Positions 36,656 to 46,130 of a stretch of DNA of 64,000 bases are shown here, piece after piece; position 1 is the first letter of the stretch; each line of letters begins with the position of its first letter. Made by a program: the position numbers and the translations under genes. The DNA comes from Desulfobacula toluolica Tol2 (GTDB taxonomy: Bacteria; Desulfobacterota; Desulfobacteria; Desulfobacterales; Desulfobacteraceae), in the NCBI RefSeq assembly GCF_000307105.1, contig NC_018645.1, positions 1,376,578 to 1,440,577 on the forward strand, given 5' to 3'. The notes beneath the pieces were generated by a model, which was not told the DNA's origin, did not search any database, and saw nothing but the letters and a program-made list of their open reading frames with translations.

Positions 36656-37594
36656 ATGAAAGGCTTGTCTATTTTTGCAGGAAATTCGAATCCCGTCCTT
36701 TCGGACATGATTTCGGGGTATCTTGCAAAACCGCTAGGAAGATTGAAAGTTGACCGTTTTAGTGACGGCGAAACCCAAGTTGAAATTCAAGAAAATGTCA
36801 GAAAACAGGAAATTTTTGTCATACAATCAACGTGTAATCCTGTGAATGACAATCTTGTTGAGTTGCTTCTTATGATTGATGCATTTAAAAGGTCTTCCGC
36901 CAGTAGAATTACCGCAGTTATTCCTTATTTCGGATATTCACGCCAGGATAAAAAAGTGTCTCCCAGGGTTCCTATCAGCGCTAAACTTGTTGCAGATCTT
37001 CTTGAGAATACAGGTGTTCACAGAGTGATTACAATGGATCTGCATGCCGGACAAATTCAAGGTTTTTTTAATTGTCCTGTGGATAATCTTTATGCCGCCC
37101 CGGTTATTATTGATGATATTAAGGCCCGCTATCCGGAAAACCTAGTTGTTGTATCGCCTGATGCCGGTGGTGTTGAAAGGGCAAGGGCATATGCAAAACG
37201 CCTGAATGCCGGTCTTGCCATTGTCGATAAAAGACGGAGTGCGCCGAACAAGGCAAAAGCAATGGCTATTATCGGAGATGTTCAAGATAAGATAGCTATT
37301 GTTATTGATGATATGGTTGATACGGCAGGAACATTGACAGAGGCTGCAAGTGTTATCGTGGACAACGGTGCAAATGCAGTTCACGCTTACTGCACGCATC
37401 CAGTGCTTTCAGGGCCGGCTATTGATCGAATAAACAAGTCATCTTTAAGTTCTCTTGTTGCAACAGATACTATCCCTTTGTCTGAAGAAGCAAAATTATG
37501 TGGCAAGATTGAGACGCTTTCCATTGCCAAGCTTGTCGGTGAGGCGATTGTACGCAGTTACAGGGGAGATTCTGTAAATTCTCTATTTGTATAA
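36656..37594 (+). CDS. prs: Ribose-phosphate pyrophosphokinase
   Basis: This is a 312-residue class I PRPP synthetase: N-terminal SIFAGNSNPVLS, flexible-loop SRQDKKVSPRVPISAK (near 97-112), and the ribose-5-phosphate/PRPP loop VIDDMVDTAGTL (near 219-230). It makes PRPP from ribose 5-phosphate and ATP for nucleotide, His and Trp synthesis. It lies between tRNA-Gln and rplY, a common order (ispE-prs-rplY-pth) in deltaproteobacteria. Confidence 0.96.
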   Translation: MKGLSIFAGNSNPVLSDMISGYLAKPLGRLKVDRFSDGETQVEIQENVRKQEIFVIQSTCNPVNDNLVELLLMIDAFKRSSASRITAVIPYFGYSRQDKKVSPRVPISAKLVADLLENTGVHRVITMDLHAGQIQGFFNCPVDNLYAAPVIIDDIKARYPENLVVVSPDAGGVERARAYAKRLNAGLAIVDKRRSAPNKAKAMAIIGDVQDKIAIVIDDMVDTAGTLTEAASVIVDNGANAVHAYCTHPVLSGPAIDRINKSSLSSLVATDTIPLSEEAKLCGKIETLSIAKLVGEAIVRSYRGDSVNSLFV

Positions 37595-37650
37595 AATAAT
37601 TGATATATTAGTCTTCTGCATGAATGCATGCAGTTATGGAGGAAATAGCT

Positions 37651-38298
37651 TTGGAATTAATTGAATTAAACGCAAAATTAAGAGAAAAAAGCGGTAAAGG
37701 CGTTGCAAGAAAATTAAGAAGAAATAATGAGATACCTGCGATTGTATATGGGGCTAAAAAAGATTCTATGATGCTCTCCCTTGACACTGTTGCCTTCGAT
37801 AGGATTATTAGGAAAAACGGTTCAATGGGCCTTTTCTTTAATCTCAAGGTTGGTGGGGACTCCGGGGAAGAAAAAATGGTTATGCTTAAAAATATGCAGA
37901 TGGATACATTTGGTTTGAAATATCTGCATATAGATTTGCATGAAATTGATATGGATAATCAGGTTAGCATCACTGTGCCGGTTGAAGCAGTTGGTGATAG
38001 CAAAGGTGTTAAAGAAGGCGGGCTTCTCCAGATTATAAGGCGAGAGCTTGATGTGCTTTGCAAACCGACTGACGCACCAGACAGTATTAAGGTTGACATT
38101 AGTGATCTTGATGTTGGAGATGCTGTTCATGTGGAGGATATTGATCTGGGGGAAGGTATTGAAATTCCTCATGAAGTTAACTTTACCGTTATAACCATTG
38201 TGGCGCCGAGTGTTGATGAAAAAGAAGCTGGAGAAGAGGAAGAAGATCTTGAGGAAGAAGATGTTAAGGCTACTCCGGCTGAGGCAACTGAAGAGTAA
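37651..38298 (+). CDS. rplY: 50S ribosomal protein L25 (CTC form)
   Basis: This is a 215-residue L25/TL5/CTC protein that binds 5S rRNA. The N-terminal L25 domain begins ELIELNAKLREKSGKGVARKLRR, a C-terminal TL5-like beta domain follows, and the protein ends in an acidic tail rich in Glu. The start is TTG at 37651, with GGAGG 8 nt upstream (37638-37642). ATGs at 37624 and 37636 would place the ribosome site inside the gene. Confidence 0.93.
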   Translation: MELIELNAKLREKSGKGVARKLRRNNEIPAIVYGAKKDSMMLSLDTVAFDRIIRKNGSMGLFFNLKVGGDSGEEKMVMLKNMQMDTFGLKYLHIDLHEIDMDNQVSITVPVEAVGDSKGVKEGGLLQIIRRELDVLCKPTDAPDSIKVDISDLDVGDAVHVEDIDLGEGIEIPHEVNFTVITIVAPSVDEKEAGEEEEDLEEEDVKATPAEATEE

Positions 38299-38309
38299 TT
38301 TCATTGTAA

Positions 38310-38891
38310 ATGTCATGTTCAAAATTTAAAATTATTGCGGGTTTGGGAAATCCTGGTAAAGGCTATGCTCAGACTCGCCATAATATCGGTTTTTTAGTTG
38401 TTGAAGCCCTTGCTTCAAAATCCCATCTTACGATTGATAAAACCCGTTTTGAGTCCCATTATGTGAAAGGCAGAATTAAAGACCAGGATGTCTTTATTAT
38501 AAAACCTTTGACTTATATGAACCTAAGTGGGTTCTCCATCCATAGATTTGCCTCATATTATAAGGTTGGTATAGAAGATATTATTATTGTTCATGATGAT
38601 ATGGACCTTGCATTCGGAAAGATAAAGATTGTTAAAAGTCGTGGGCATGGTGGCCATAACGGTGTTAGATCAATCCTTGAGGTGTTTGGTAAAAAGGATT
38701 GTATCCGAATTCGCGTAGGGGTTGGCCATCCAGGGTCAGGAAAGGATGTGACCGGTCATGTCCTTGGTGGTTTTAGCCCGGATGAAATAAAAATTTTGGA
38801 TCATTGTATTGATACTGCTTCAGATGCCTGTCTGTATGTCCTTGAAAATGGTGTTACTTCTGCCATGAATCTATTTAATACCAAATCTTAA
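38310..38891 (+). CDS. pth: Peptidyl-tRNA hydrolase
   Basis: This is a 193-residue enzyme recycling peptidyl-tRNA. It has the conserved GLGNPGKGYAQTRHNIGF with the catalytic His (near 26), PLTYMNLSG, HDDMDLAFGKIK and GHNGVRSI. It lies 11 nt after rplY and ends at a strong hairpin. Confidence 0.95.
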   Translation: MSCSKFKIIAGLGNPGKGYAQTRHNIGFLVVEALASKSHLTIDKTRFESHYVKGRIKDQDVFIIKPLTYMNLSGFSIHRFASYYKVGIEDIIIVHDDMDLAFGKIKIVKSRGHGGHNGVRSILEVFGKKDCIRIRVGVGHPGSGKDVTGHVLGGFSPDEIKILDHCIDTASDACLYVLENGVTSAMNLFNTKS

Positions 38892-38930
38892 AGTGGTTAT
38901 TATGTTCATATAATAACCACTTTCTTTTAT
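38890..38930 (+). terminator. Rho-independent terminator after pth
   Basis: A 14-bp perfect stem (AAAGTGGTTATTAT / ATAATAACCACTTT) with loop GTTCAT, then CTTTTATTATTCTTTTTT. Confidence 0.9.
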
Positions 38931-39000
38931 TATTCTTTTTTAGATATATCACAAAGTGGCCATTTGTTTATCCTAAAGCAAATGCGAGCCATTGTTGATG

Positions 39001-39020
39001 GTTCATAAAATTTTATGAAC
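39001..39020. promoter_or_regulatory. Perfect 20-bp palindrome between pth and carD
   Basis: GTTCATAAAATTTTATGAAC is its own reverse complement. It lies about 400 bp before carD and 110 bp after pth, in a 528-bp gap (38892-39419) without a supported gene. It may be an operator or a remnant of a regulatory region. Confidence 0.35.
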
Positions 39021-39343
39021 GGGCACTGCGTGAATCAAAAACTGATCAGATAATAGAATTGAAAATCTTAAAACAAATTTTTCAAATATGCTTGAAATTG
39101 TCGGCGCAGGATCAACTATGGAGTGTTTTTGGGCTTGAGCTGGATGAACTGTCTGTATTTGCTCAGGGCTTTTATGTTTATGTTGTAGGAAGGAATGATC
39201 TTTGTCTTATAACCAAAACTTGTGTTTGTTCAGGGAGTGATAGTGATGGAAAATGCATTTGTGCTGACGGAAAATAGTGTTGAAAAACTCAATTATTTCA
39301 GGGAAGAGATAGTTTTTCTTTGAGTTTCAATGAATTATTATCA

Positions 39344-39373
39344 TTGACAATATTGTTAAAGTGTGGTTATCTG
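39344..39373 (+). promoter_or_regulatory. Candidate promoter for carD
   Basis: The -35 is a perfect TTGACA (39344-39349). At 18 bp spacing TATCTG (39368-39373) could serve as a poor -10. It lies 47 bp before the carD ATG. Confidence 0.35.
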
Positions 39374-39419
39374 CCTGAGAATGGGATAATTGTTTTTATA
39401 AAAAAAGGTGGGAGATCTA

Positions 39420-39944
39420 ATGGGTGAAAAAACCAATGTAATAAAGGCAGCATCAACCAAAAAAGAATTTTCCAAAGGAGACTTGGCGGTTTATCCTGCT
39501 CATGGAGTTGGCTGTATAGAGTCAATTGAGAGCAAGGAGATAAATGGCGACATCATGAATTTTTACATGATGAAGATTGTTGAAAATGGCATGGTGATAA
39601 TGATTCCGACTTCAAACGTGGAATCTGTCGGCCTGAGGGAAGTGATATCTGAAACAGAGGTTCCACAAGTCTATAAGGTTATGCAGGAAAAGGCACAAGG
39701 TGCTGACAATCAGACTTGGAATCGAAGATACCGGGAATATATGGATAAGATTAAAACCGGTTCCATATATGATGTTGCTGAAGTTTTCAGAGATCTTTTT
39801 CAGTTAAAGCTTGAAAAAGATCTTTCTTTTGGCGAACGCAAGTTGCTTGATACGGCTCAAAATTTATTGGTTCAAGAGTTGTCTACTGCCAAGGATATAG
39901 ATGAAAAAGCAATGATGCAGGAAATTGAGGATCTTTTCAACTAA
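39420..39944 (+). CDS. carD: CarD/CdnL-type RNA polymerase-binding regulator
   Basis: This is a 174-residue protein. The N-terminal RNAP-interacting Tudor-like domain (GDLAVYPAHGVGCIESIESKE) is followed by a helical DNA-binding part (WNRRYREYMDKIKTGSIYDVAEVFRDL). CarD stabilises open complexes, often at rRNA promoters. The ATG at 39420 has GGTGGGAG just upstream; a GTG at 39408 is the longer alternative. It is monocistronic between two hairpins. Confidence 0.92.
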   Translation: MGEKTNVIKAASTKKEFSKGDLAVYPAHGVGCIESIESKEINGDIMNFYMMKIVENGMVIMIPTSNVESVGLREVISETEVPQVYKVMQEKAQGADNQTWNRRYREYMDKIKTGSIYDVAEVFRDLFQLKLEKDLSFGERKLLDTAQNLLVQELSTAKDIDEKAMMQEIEDLFN

Positions 39945-39968
39945 CCCAGTGTATTATCGTACTGATTT

Positions 39969-40004
39969 GAAAACCGGCTTGCAATAAATTGTTCGCCGGT
40001 TTTG
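39969..40004 (+). terminator. Terminator after carD
   Basis: The stem AAAACCGGC / GCCGGTTTT with a 16-nt loop is followed by a short T-containing tract. It ends just before the rluD ATG, so it may also affect rluD initiation. Confidence 0.7.
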
Positions 40005-40010
40005 TATGTT

Positions 40011-40943
40011 ATGAAACTAATAATTCACATAGATGATAATTTAAAAGAAACCCGTTTTGATACAATAGTCGCCAATCACAGTAAAGCTTGCCCTAGAAAC
40101 AAGGCCGCAAATCTTATACGCAATGGCGATATCCTCGTTAATGCTGAAAAAAAAAAGCCCGGATACAAGACAAAACAAGGTGATATCATTACCGGGATTA
40201 TTCCTGATTCAGGTAATGAAGCCATGGTATTGCCGGAGAACATCGAGCTTAATATTAAATTCGAAGATGATCATATCATGCTGATCAATAAAAAGCCGGG
40301 CATGGTTGTTCATCCGGCACCAGGAAATTTTTCCGGGACTCTTGTGAACGCATTATTGTTTTATGATCCAAAAATAAGAAATGTTGGAGAAGACTGCCTT
40401 CGTTCAGGTATCGTTCACAGGCTTGATAAAGATACCAGCGGTTTAATGGTAGTTGCCAAAACAAAATCTGCACTGCATTTTTTGCAAAACGAATTTAAAC
40501 AACGGAGGGTTGAAAAAAAATATCTGGCTCTTGTTTCAGGAAATTTTGCAGATGACCAGGGCGAAATAAATCTTCCTATTGCCCGGCATCCGGTGAAAAG
40601 AAAAATAATGGCCATAGCCCGTGAAAATGGAAAATTTGCCAAGACGTGCTGGAGAGTTAAGAAAAAATTTAAAACAGCATGCTTGGTGGAAGCGCTTTTA
40701 AAGACAGGAAGAACACATCAAATCAGGGTTCATTTTTATGCTATTGATCATCCATTAATTGGAGAGCTTGTCTATCAACCCAGAAGGTATCGTAAAAATA
40801 AGGGGATTGTTGCTCTAAGACAAATGCTGCATTCCTGGCAACTGTCTTTCAGGCATCCTTATTCCGGCAAAAGGATTTTTTTTGAAGCAGAATTACCTGA
40901 AGATTTTTTGCAGACACAGGCATTACTAGAATCAATTCAATAG
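40011..40943 (+). CDS. rluD: RluA/RluD-family 23S rRNA pseudouridine synthase
   Basis: This is a 310-residue protein. An N-terminal S4 RNA-binding domain (about 15-75) is followed by the catalytic domain with HRLDKDTSGLMVVAKT (catalytic Asp near 137) and GRTHQIRVH. It modifies uridines in large-subunit rRNA; the exact RluA/C/D type is not certain. The ATG at 40011 starts the family N-terminus; an in-frame TTG at 40002 lies in the preceding hairpin. Confidence 0.88.
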   Translation: MKLIIHIDDNLKETRFDTIVANHSKACPRNKAANLIRNGDILVNAEKKKPGYKTKQGDIITGIIPDSGNEAMVLPENIELNIKFEDDHIMLINKKPGMVVHPAPGNFSGTLVNALLFYDPKIRNVGEDCLRSGIVHRLDKDTSGLMVVAKTKSALHFLQNEFKQRRVEKKYLALVSGNFADDQGEINLPIARHPVKRKIMAIARENGKFAKTCWRVKKKFKTACLVEALLKTGRTHQIRVHFYAIDHPLIGELVYQPRRYRKNKGIVALRQMLHSWQLSFRHPYSGKRIFFEAELPEDFLQTQALLESIQ

Positions 40944-40950
40944 AAGAGCA

Positions 40951-41003
40951 AAAAAAAGCCAGCAGGCAAGCAGGTATGACCATGCTGCCTATTGGCTTTT
41001 TTT
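40951..41003. terminator. Bidirectional terminator between rluD and fdhA
   Basis: AAAAAAAGCC.GCAGGCA pairs with TGCCT.ATTGGCTTTTTTT, with two mismatches in an 11-bp core. A-run and T-run flanks serve both converging genes. Confidence 0.85.
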
Positions 41004-41024
41004 AGGTACTTAAATTAAACCTGT

Positions 41025-43793
41025 TTAAATTTTGATAGGCTCAATTTTAATGGCGCAGACTTTAAATTCCGGTATTTTTGCTGTTGGATCCAGTTTTGCG
41101 TTTGTCAGTTCATTCGCTGCTGCTTTGGCAAAATGAAATGGAATAAAAACTGTTCCATCTACAGCTTTTGACGACACTTTTAGCTTGGCACTTATTTTGC
41201 CTCTGCGTGAAGATACATCCACTTCAGATCCTGTATCAATACCAAGTTTGCGGGCATCACCGGAAGAAATTTCCACAAAACATTCAGGAGACAGCATGTT
41301 GAGTCCGTTGGTTTTCATGGTCATGGTTCCGGTATGGTAGTGGTATAACACCCTTCCGGTTGTCAGAACATAGGGATAGTTTTTATCAGGCAGTTCTGCG
41401 GGTGGTCTGTGATCAATGGCATGAAAGAGTCCTTTTCCCCTGGCAAATTGAGAAGTATGCAAAATTGGGGTTCCTTCATGGTTTTCATCCGGGCATGGCC
41501 AGTGAATACCGATTTTAGAAATTCTCTCCCAGGTGATGCCTTTGTAGGATGGTGTAAGCGATGTGATTTCCTTGAAGATATCGCGGCTGGTCTCATAAGA
41601 CATCTCATATCCCATTTTACTGGCAATCCCACAGATGATTTCCCAGTCCTGTCTGGCTTCTCCCGGAGCGTTCACCGCTTTTCTGACCCGTTGAACCCGT
41701 CGCTCCGTATTTGTAAAGGTGCCATCTTTTTCTGCAAAACAAAATGCCGGTAAAACCACATCTGCCACCTTTGTTGTTTCTGTCTCAAAGATATCCTGAA
41801 CAACAAAAAAGTCCAGATTTGCAAGGGCTTTTTTTGCATGGTTCAAGTCAGGGTCGGAAATGAGGGGATTTTCTCCAATAACAAAAAGTGATCTAAGATC
41901 TCCTTCATAGGCTTTTTGAATCATCTCAGTAGCTGGCAAGCCAGGTTTTGCCGACATGCCGGTGACATTCCAGGCTTTTTCAAGTTCGCTTCTGACGTCA
42001 TCATCGCCGACAGGCTGGTATGCGGTAAACACATTGGGCAATCCACCCATATCACATGCGCCTTGAACATTGTTCTGACCGCGAAGCGGGTTTACTCCGC
42101 CGCCTGGTTTGCCCAAATGTCCACAAAGCATAGACAGATTGGCAAGGGATTTGACATTGTCCGTACCACAGGTATGCTGGGTAATTCCCATGCAGTATAA
42201 TATTGATGCAGCAGGCGCTTTGGCAAATTGCTCGGCAACTTCAATAAGATCTTCGGCCTTGATGCCGGTGATATTTTCCACATATTCGGGCGTATATTTT
42301 TCAACGGCTTCTTTGAGGGCTTCAAAATTCTGGGTTCTGTTTTCAATAAAATCTTTGTCTTGCAGATCTTTTTTAATAATGACATGCATCAGGCCGTTGA
42401 TCCAGGCAATATCTGTGCCCGGTTCTGGCCTGAGCCATTTGTCGGCATGAGTCGCAAGTGTTACTTTTCGAGGATCAATGACATAGAGCTTTTTCCCCTT
42501 TGCTGCAGCCCGCTTAACAAAACTGGAGAGTACCGGATGATTCTCTGTTGTATTGGACCCTGTCACAAGTATCATGTCGGATGTTTCAATATCCGCTATG
42601 GTATTGGTCATTGCACCGCTTCCAAATGCTGCAGCCAGACCGGCTACGGTGGAGCTGTGTCACAGTCGGGCACAATGGTCAATATTGTTGGTTTTCAGTA
42701 CGGCTCGGGTGAATTTATGGGCAATGTAATTGTCTTCATTGGTGATCCTGGCAGATGTCAAAACCCCGATACTGTCCGGTCCGAATTCATTTTTAATACT
42801 TGACAGCTTTTTTGCCACAAGATCCAGTGCTTCATCCCAGGATGCTTGAACCTGTTTTCCATTTTTTTTAATTAATGGTGTGGTCAACCGTTCGGAAGAT
42901 GCAACAAATTCGTATCCAAACCTGCCCTTGACACACAGGCTTGCATTGTTAGGCGGAAGATCAATATCCGCTCCATCTATCTTAACGATTTTATTATCCT
43001 GAACAAACAGATCCATCTGACAACCTACGCCGCAGAACGAACAGGTCGTTCTGACTTTTTGGGTGTCTTTAAATCTGCCATCCCGGAATGATTTGTCCGG
43101 TATCAGTGCGCCGACAGGGCAGACCTGAAGGCATTCGCCACAAAAGACGCAGTTGGAATCTTTTAGTGCAGCATCTTCTTTTGCAATAATTTTACGATCT
43201 TCACCCGTGTAACCGAACTCAATGGCATTGTTTACCTGTATCTCCCTGCATGCTTTTACACATCTTCCGCAAAGAATACATCGTGAAAAATCCCTGATAA
43301 TAAAAGGATTGGCACGTTCGGTTTCATATTTGCATTCATTTAGCGGCATACCACGGGTTTTAACTTGATACCGGTAGGCGAGGTTTTGGAGTTCACAATC
43401 GCCCCATACCGGACAAAGTTCATCTTTGCCGTCGTTTTTCAGGACACCCATCTGAAATGATGTCCAGTCCGTGGTGTCAAAATCTCTTATGGCACAATTA
43501 TGGTTACCTGAAGCCAGCAGTTTGCTGATATTATCTCTGCGTGCTTCAATGACCTTTGATGATTCCGTAAAAATGATCATATCTTGTTCTGCTTTAGTTG
43601 CGCAAGATTCAACCAGACCCGGATATCCCTTTATTTCAACCAGACATATTCTACATGTCGTAGTTGGAATTGTGTTTTTTAAATGACACAGGGTGGGGAT
43701 ATCAATTTGATTGCGTTGTGCAACTTCAAGAATTGTTTCACCGGATTCAAAGGTCAGTTCATTTTCGTTTATTGTTATAATATTATGTTCCAT
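41025..43793 (-). CDS. fdhA: Selenocysteine-containing formate dehydrogenase alpha subunit (NuoG-like N-terminus)
   Basis: One 922-residue selenoprotein is read through an in-frame UGA at 42662-42660 (Sec378, context HCARL-U-HSSTVAG, the FDH active-site pattern). N-terminal to C-terminal: [2Fe-2S] domain (C36, C47, C50, C64), His/Cys-ligated cluster region, two [4Fe-4S] ferredoxin sites (CILCGRCVKAC, CVFCGECLQVC), FDH [4Fe-4S] (CSFCGVGC), Sec site, MGD-binding domains and the C-terminal beta-barrel. The NuoG-like front end is typical of soluble NAD(P)- or ferredoxin-linked FDH, which reduce CO2 to formate or the reverse. It would feed Fhs. There is no Tat signal, so it is cytoplasmic. No FdhB/HylB (NuoF-like) gene is adjacent; the divergent RnfB-GltD fusion is the nearest candidate electron partner. 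Confidence 0.95.
42631..42662 (-). promoter_or_regulatory. Sec codon UGA and bacterial SECIS hairpin in fdhA
   Basis: UGA lies at 42662-42660. Twelve nt further on, GUAGCC (42647-42642) pairs with GGCUGC (42636-42631) around the 5-nt loop GGUCU. That loop is the same as the SelB-binding loop of the E. coli fdhF SECIS, at a similar spacing. Confidence 0.9.
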
Positions 43794-43854
43794 GTTTATC
43801 CTTCCGGATATTGATGTTATAACAGTTTACTCATTTGCCCTGACAACGACTGAA

Positions 43855-43883
43855 TAAATACACTGTAGTTGAAGTATTGTCAA
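43855..43883 (-). promoter_or_regulatory. Candidate promoter for fdhA
   Basis: Read on the minus strand: TTGACA (43883-43878), 17-bp spacer, TATTTA (43860-43855), about 60 bp before the fdhA ATG. The -35 is perfect and the -10 weak. Confidence 0.4.
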
Positions 43884-44001
43884 TGTGACAAAGAAATTTT
43901 GGTTGATAATATTGACTTTTCTTTTTCCAAAGGGTTATACAGTAAAGGGTATTTTGAGATTAAAACGATTTGATGAAAATACAAAATATAAGGATAGGGT
44001 C

Positions 44002-46074
44002 ATGTTTCAATCTGTTTTAATGATGGGTGGTTTGGGTGTAGCTATTGGTACGGCTTTGGTGATTGCTTCTAAAGCATTTTATGTCTATGAAGATCCAAAG
44101 GTTGTTGCCATTGATGATGCCCTGCCGGGAGCCAATTGCGGCGGATGCGGGTATCCGGGGTGTAATGCCAATGCAGAGGCTATCGTCAATGGACTTTCCG
44201 GTGTGAATTCCTGTGTGGCTGCCGGTGATGATGTTGCAATGGCAATTGCACAGATAATGGGCGTGTCGGTTTCAGATACGGAACCTGAATTTGCCGGACC
44301 CGGGTGCTATTATGGCAAGGATGATGCAGACATGGAATATGACTATCTGGGTATAACCGATTGCAGGGCTGCAGCATTATTGTTTGGTGGGATGAAGGTC
44401 TGCCGGATCGGGTGTCTGGGACTTGGAAGCTGTGTGAAAGCATGTATGTTCGGAGCGTTGTCTATAGGCAGTGACGGGTTGCCTAAAGTTGATCAGGAAA
44501 AATGCACTGGATGCGGTGCCTGCGAGAGAATATGTCCTAAAAATATTATCCGGCTCACATCAGTTACCCGACGGATAATGAGAGAGTACACTACGGAAGA
44601 ATGTGTGACACCCTGTCAGAGGGCTTGTCCCACTGGTATTGATATCAAAGAATATATCCGTTTGATCCGGGAGGGGGATTATGAGGCTTCTGTTCAGGTC
44701 ATTAAAGAAAGAAATCCCTTTCCAACAGTTATTTCAAGGATTTGTCCAGCCCTTTGTGAGTTTAAATGCAGAAGACTTCTACAGGATGAATCGGTTGCCA
44801 TCAATGATTTGAAACGCTTTGTCTGTGATTATGAAATGAATCAGAACAAACGGATATTGCCTTATAAAGCACCTGCAACAGACAAACAGGTTGCCATTAT
44901 CGGCGGTGGTGTTGAGGGATTGTCAGCCGCTTATTTTACGGCAAGACTTGGGCATTCTCCAACTGTATTCGAGGCAACCGATGCCTTGGGAGGAATCCTT
45001 TGTAAGGCTATTGCAAGGGAAAGACTGGTCAAGGATGTGCTTGACTGGGATATTGAAGGAATAAAAGAAATGGGCGTGACTGTCAAAACCCATGTTAAAG
45101 CAGGTAAGGATTTTACAGTTGACGGACTTTTAAAACAAGGATTTCATGCTGTGTTTACAGCCACAGGTGGCTGGGATTCCAGGCTTGCCAGGGGAGGTGT
45201 CGATCAGGCGGAAACCGTTTTTCCCGGGGCCTATTTGTTGATTGATTTGTTAAGAAGTCAATCTGATAAAAATATCACAATTCCTTTGGGAAAAAATGTT
45301 GTGATTGCCGGTGGCGGAATCAGGGTGCCGGATGCAGTGAAGTTGTTAAAACAAAGCGGGTCAAATAAAATTACAATTGTTTCAAGAAAACAGCACGAAG
45401 ACTCCTCTTTTGATCCTGCAGCCATTGATATTTTGGCCAAGGCAGGTGCAACTATTATATATAATGCAGGAGTCACAAGAGTTGTCGGTGAAGAAAGCAA
45501 CTTGACGGCAATTGAATATGCAGCTCTTGATACGGGTGAAAAACAGATGATTGATGCAGATACACTGTTCATTGCTTCCGGAAGATTTCCGGAACTGGTC
45601 TTTGTGCCGGTTAGAGATGATGAGACTGATCATCCACAAAACGGTCAGGAAAAGATAGGGCCTTTGGTCTGGGAAGGTGTTGAACTGCAAAAAAAACCTG
45701 ATACAAACATGGAATTGGGATTGCTTTCAAGTCAGGATGTGATCAGTGAATATCCTTCTGCTGTGGCATCTATCAATGGAGGCAGAAAAGCGGCGGCTGC
45801 TATGCATAATTTGATGTATGGCATCAAGTTTCAAGAATCTTCCAATTTTATTACAGATCAATCAATTCTTCAGGATGTTACAGTGCTTAAAAATGTGGAT
45901 GTTTTGCCCAGAAACATCATTAAATTGAATAAAGAGCAAAAAGGTTCTGCGGGGGGGGGCCGGGTTTCAACCGGTTTTTCAACCGGGTTCTCAACCGAAC
46001 AGGCCCAGGCAGAAGCTGCCAGATGCCTGAGATGCGGTCTTGTCTGTTATGAAAAATCAAAAATAGTCGGATAA
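44002..46074 (+). CDS. RnfB-like Fe-S module fused to a GltD-like FAD/NAD(P) oxidoreductase
   Basis: This is a 690-residue fusion. Residues 1-25 are a hydrophobic anchor. An RnfB-type Fe-S domain follows (ANCGGCGYPGCNANAEAI near 43-60), then [4Fe-4S] ferredoxin cysteines (CTGCGACERICPKN near 168-181). A GltD/DPYD-type domain comes next (CQRACPTGIDIKEYI, CPALCEFKCRR), then FAD binding (VAIIGGGVEGLSAAY near 299) and a second dinucleotide fold (VVIAGGGIRVPDAVKLL). A last CxxC (RCLRCGLVC) closes it. Most likely it moves electrons between NAD(P)H and ferredoxin-like carriers at the membrane, perhaps for the divergent formate dehydrogenase. ATG 44002 (AGGATAGGG upstream) is preferred over GTG 43885. 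A G9 tract and 12-nt repeats occur near the 3' end. Confidence 0.85.
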   Translation: MFQSVLMMGGLGVAIGTALVIASKAFYVYEDPKVVAIDDALPGANCGGCGYPGCNANAEAIVNGLSGVNSCVAAGDDVAMAIAQIMGVSVSDTEPEFAGPGCYYGKDDADMEYDYLGITDCRAAALLFGGMKVCRIGCLGLGSCVKACMFGALSIGSDGLPKVDQEKCTGCGACERICPKNIIRLTSVTRRIMREYTTEECVTPCQRACPTGIDIKEYIRLIREGDYEASVQVIKERNPFPTVISRICPALCEFKCRRLLQDESVAINDLKRFVCDYEMNQNKRILPYKAPATDKQVAIIGGGVEGLSAAYFTARLGHSPTVFEATDALGGILCKAIARERLVKDVLDWDIEGIKEMGVTVKTHVKAGKDFTVDGLLKQGFHAVFTATGGWDSRLARGGVDQAETVFPGAYLLIDLLRSQSDKNITIPLGKNVVIAGGGIRVPDAVKLLKQSGSNKITIVSRKQHEDSSFDPAAIDILAKAGATIIYNAGVTRVVGEESNLTAIEYAALDTGEKQMIDADTLFIASGRFPELVFVPVRDDETDHPQNGQEKIGPLVWEGVELQKKPDTNMELGLLSSQDVISEYPSAVASINGGRKAAAAMHNLMYGIKFQESSNFITDQSILQDVTVLKNVDVLPRNIIKLNKEQKGSAGGGRVSTGFSTGFSTEQAQAEAARCLRCGLVCYEKSKIVG

Positions 46075-46130
46075 GCATTTTTTTTAAAAAAATATTGCCT
46101 CTAACCCTTTAATTCAGATTCGGATAATAT

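Noticed and set aside
39059-39277. 72-aa ORF with several cysteines between pth and carD
   Set aside because: TTG start with no Shine-Dalgarno and no recognisable domain; overlaps no conserved signal. Treated as intergenic.
41025-43793. fdhA as a frameshifted or nonsense pseudogene
   Set aside because: The stop is a UGA at the Sec position with a proper SECIS hairpin, and the frame continues unchanged.
43885-44001. 39-residue N-terminal extension of the RnfB-GltD fusion from GTG 43885
   Set aside because: No Shine-Dalgarno there; the ATG at 44002 has one and begins exactly at the RnfB-type membrane anchor.
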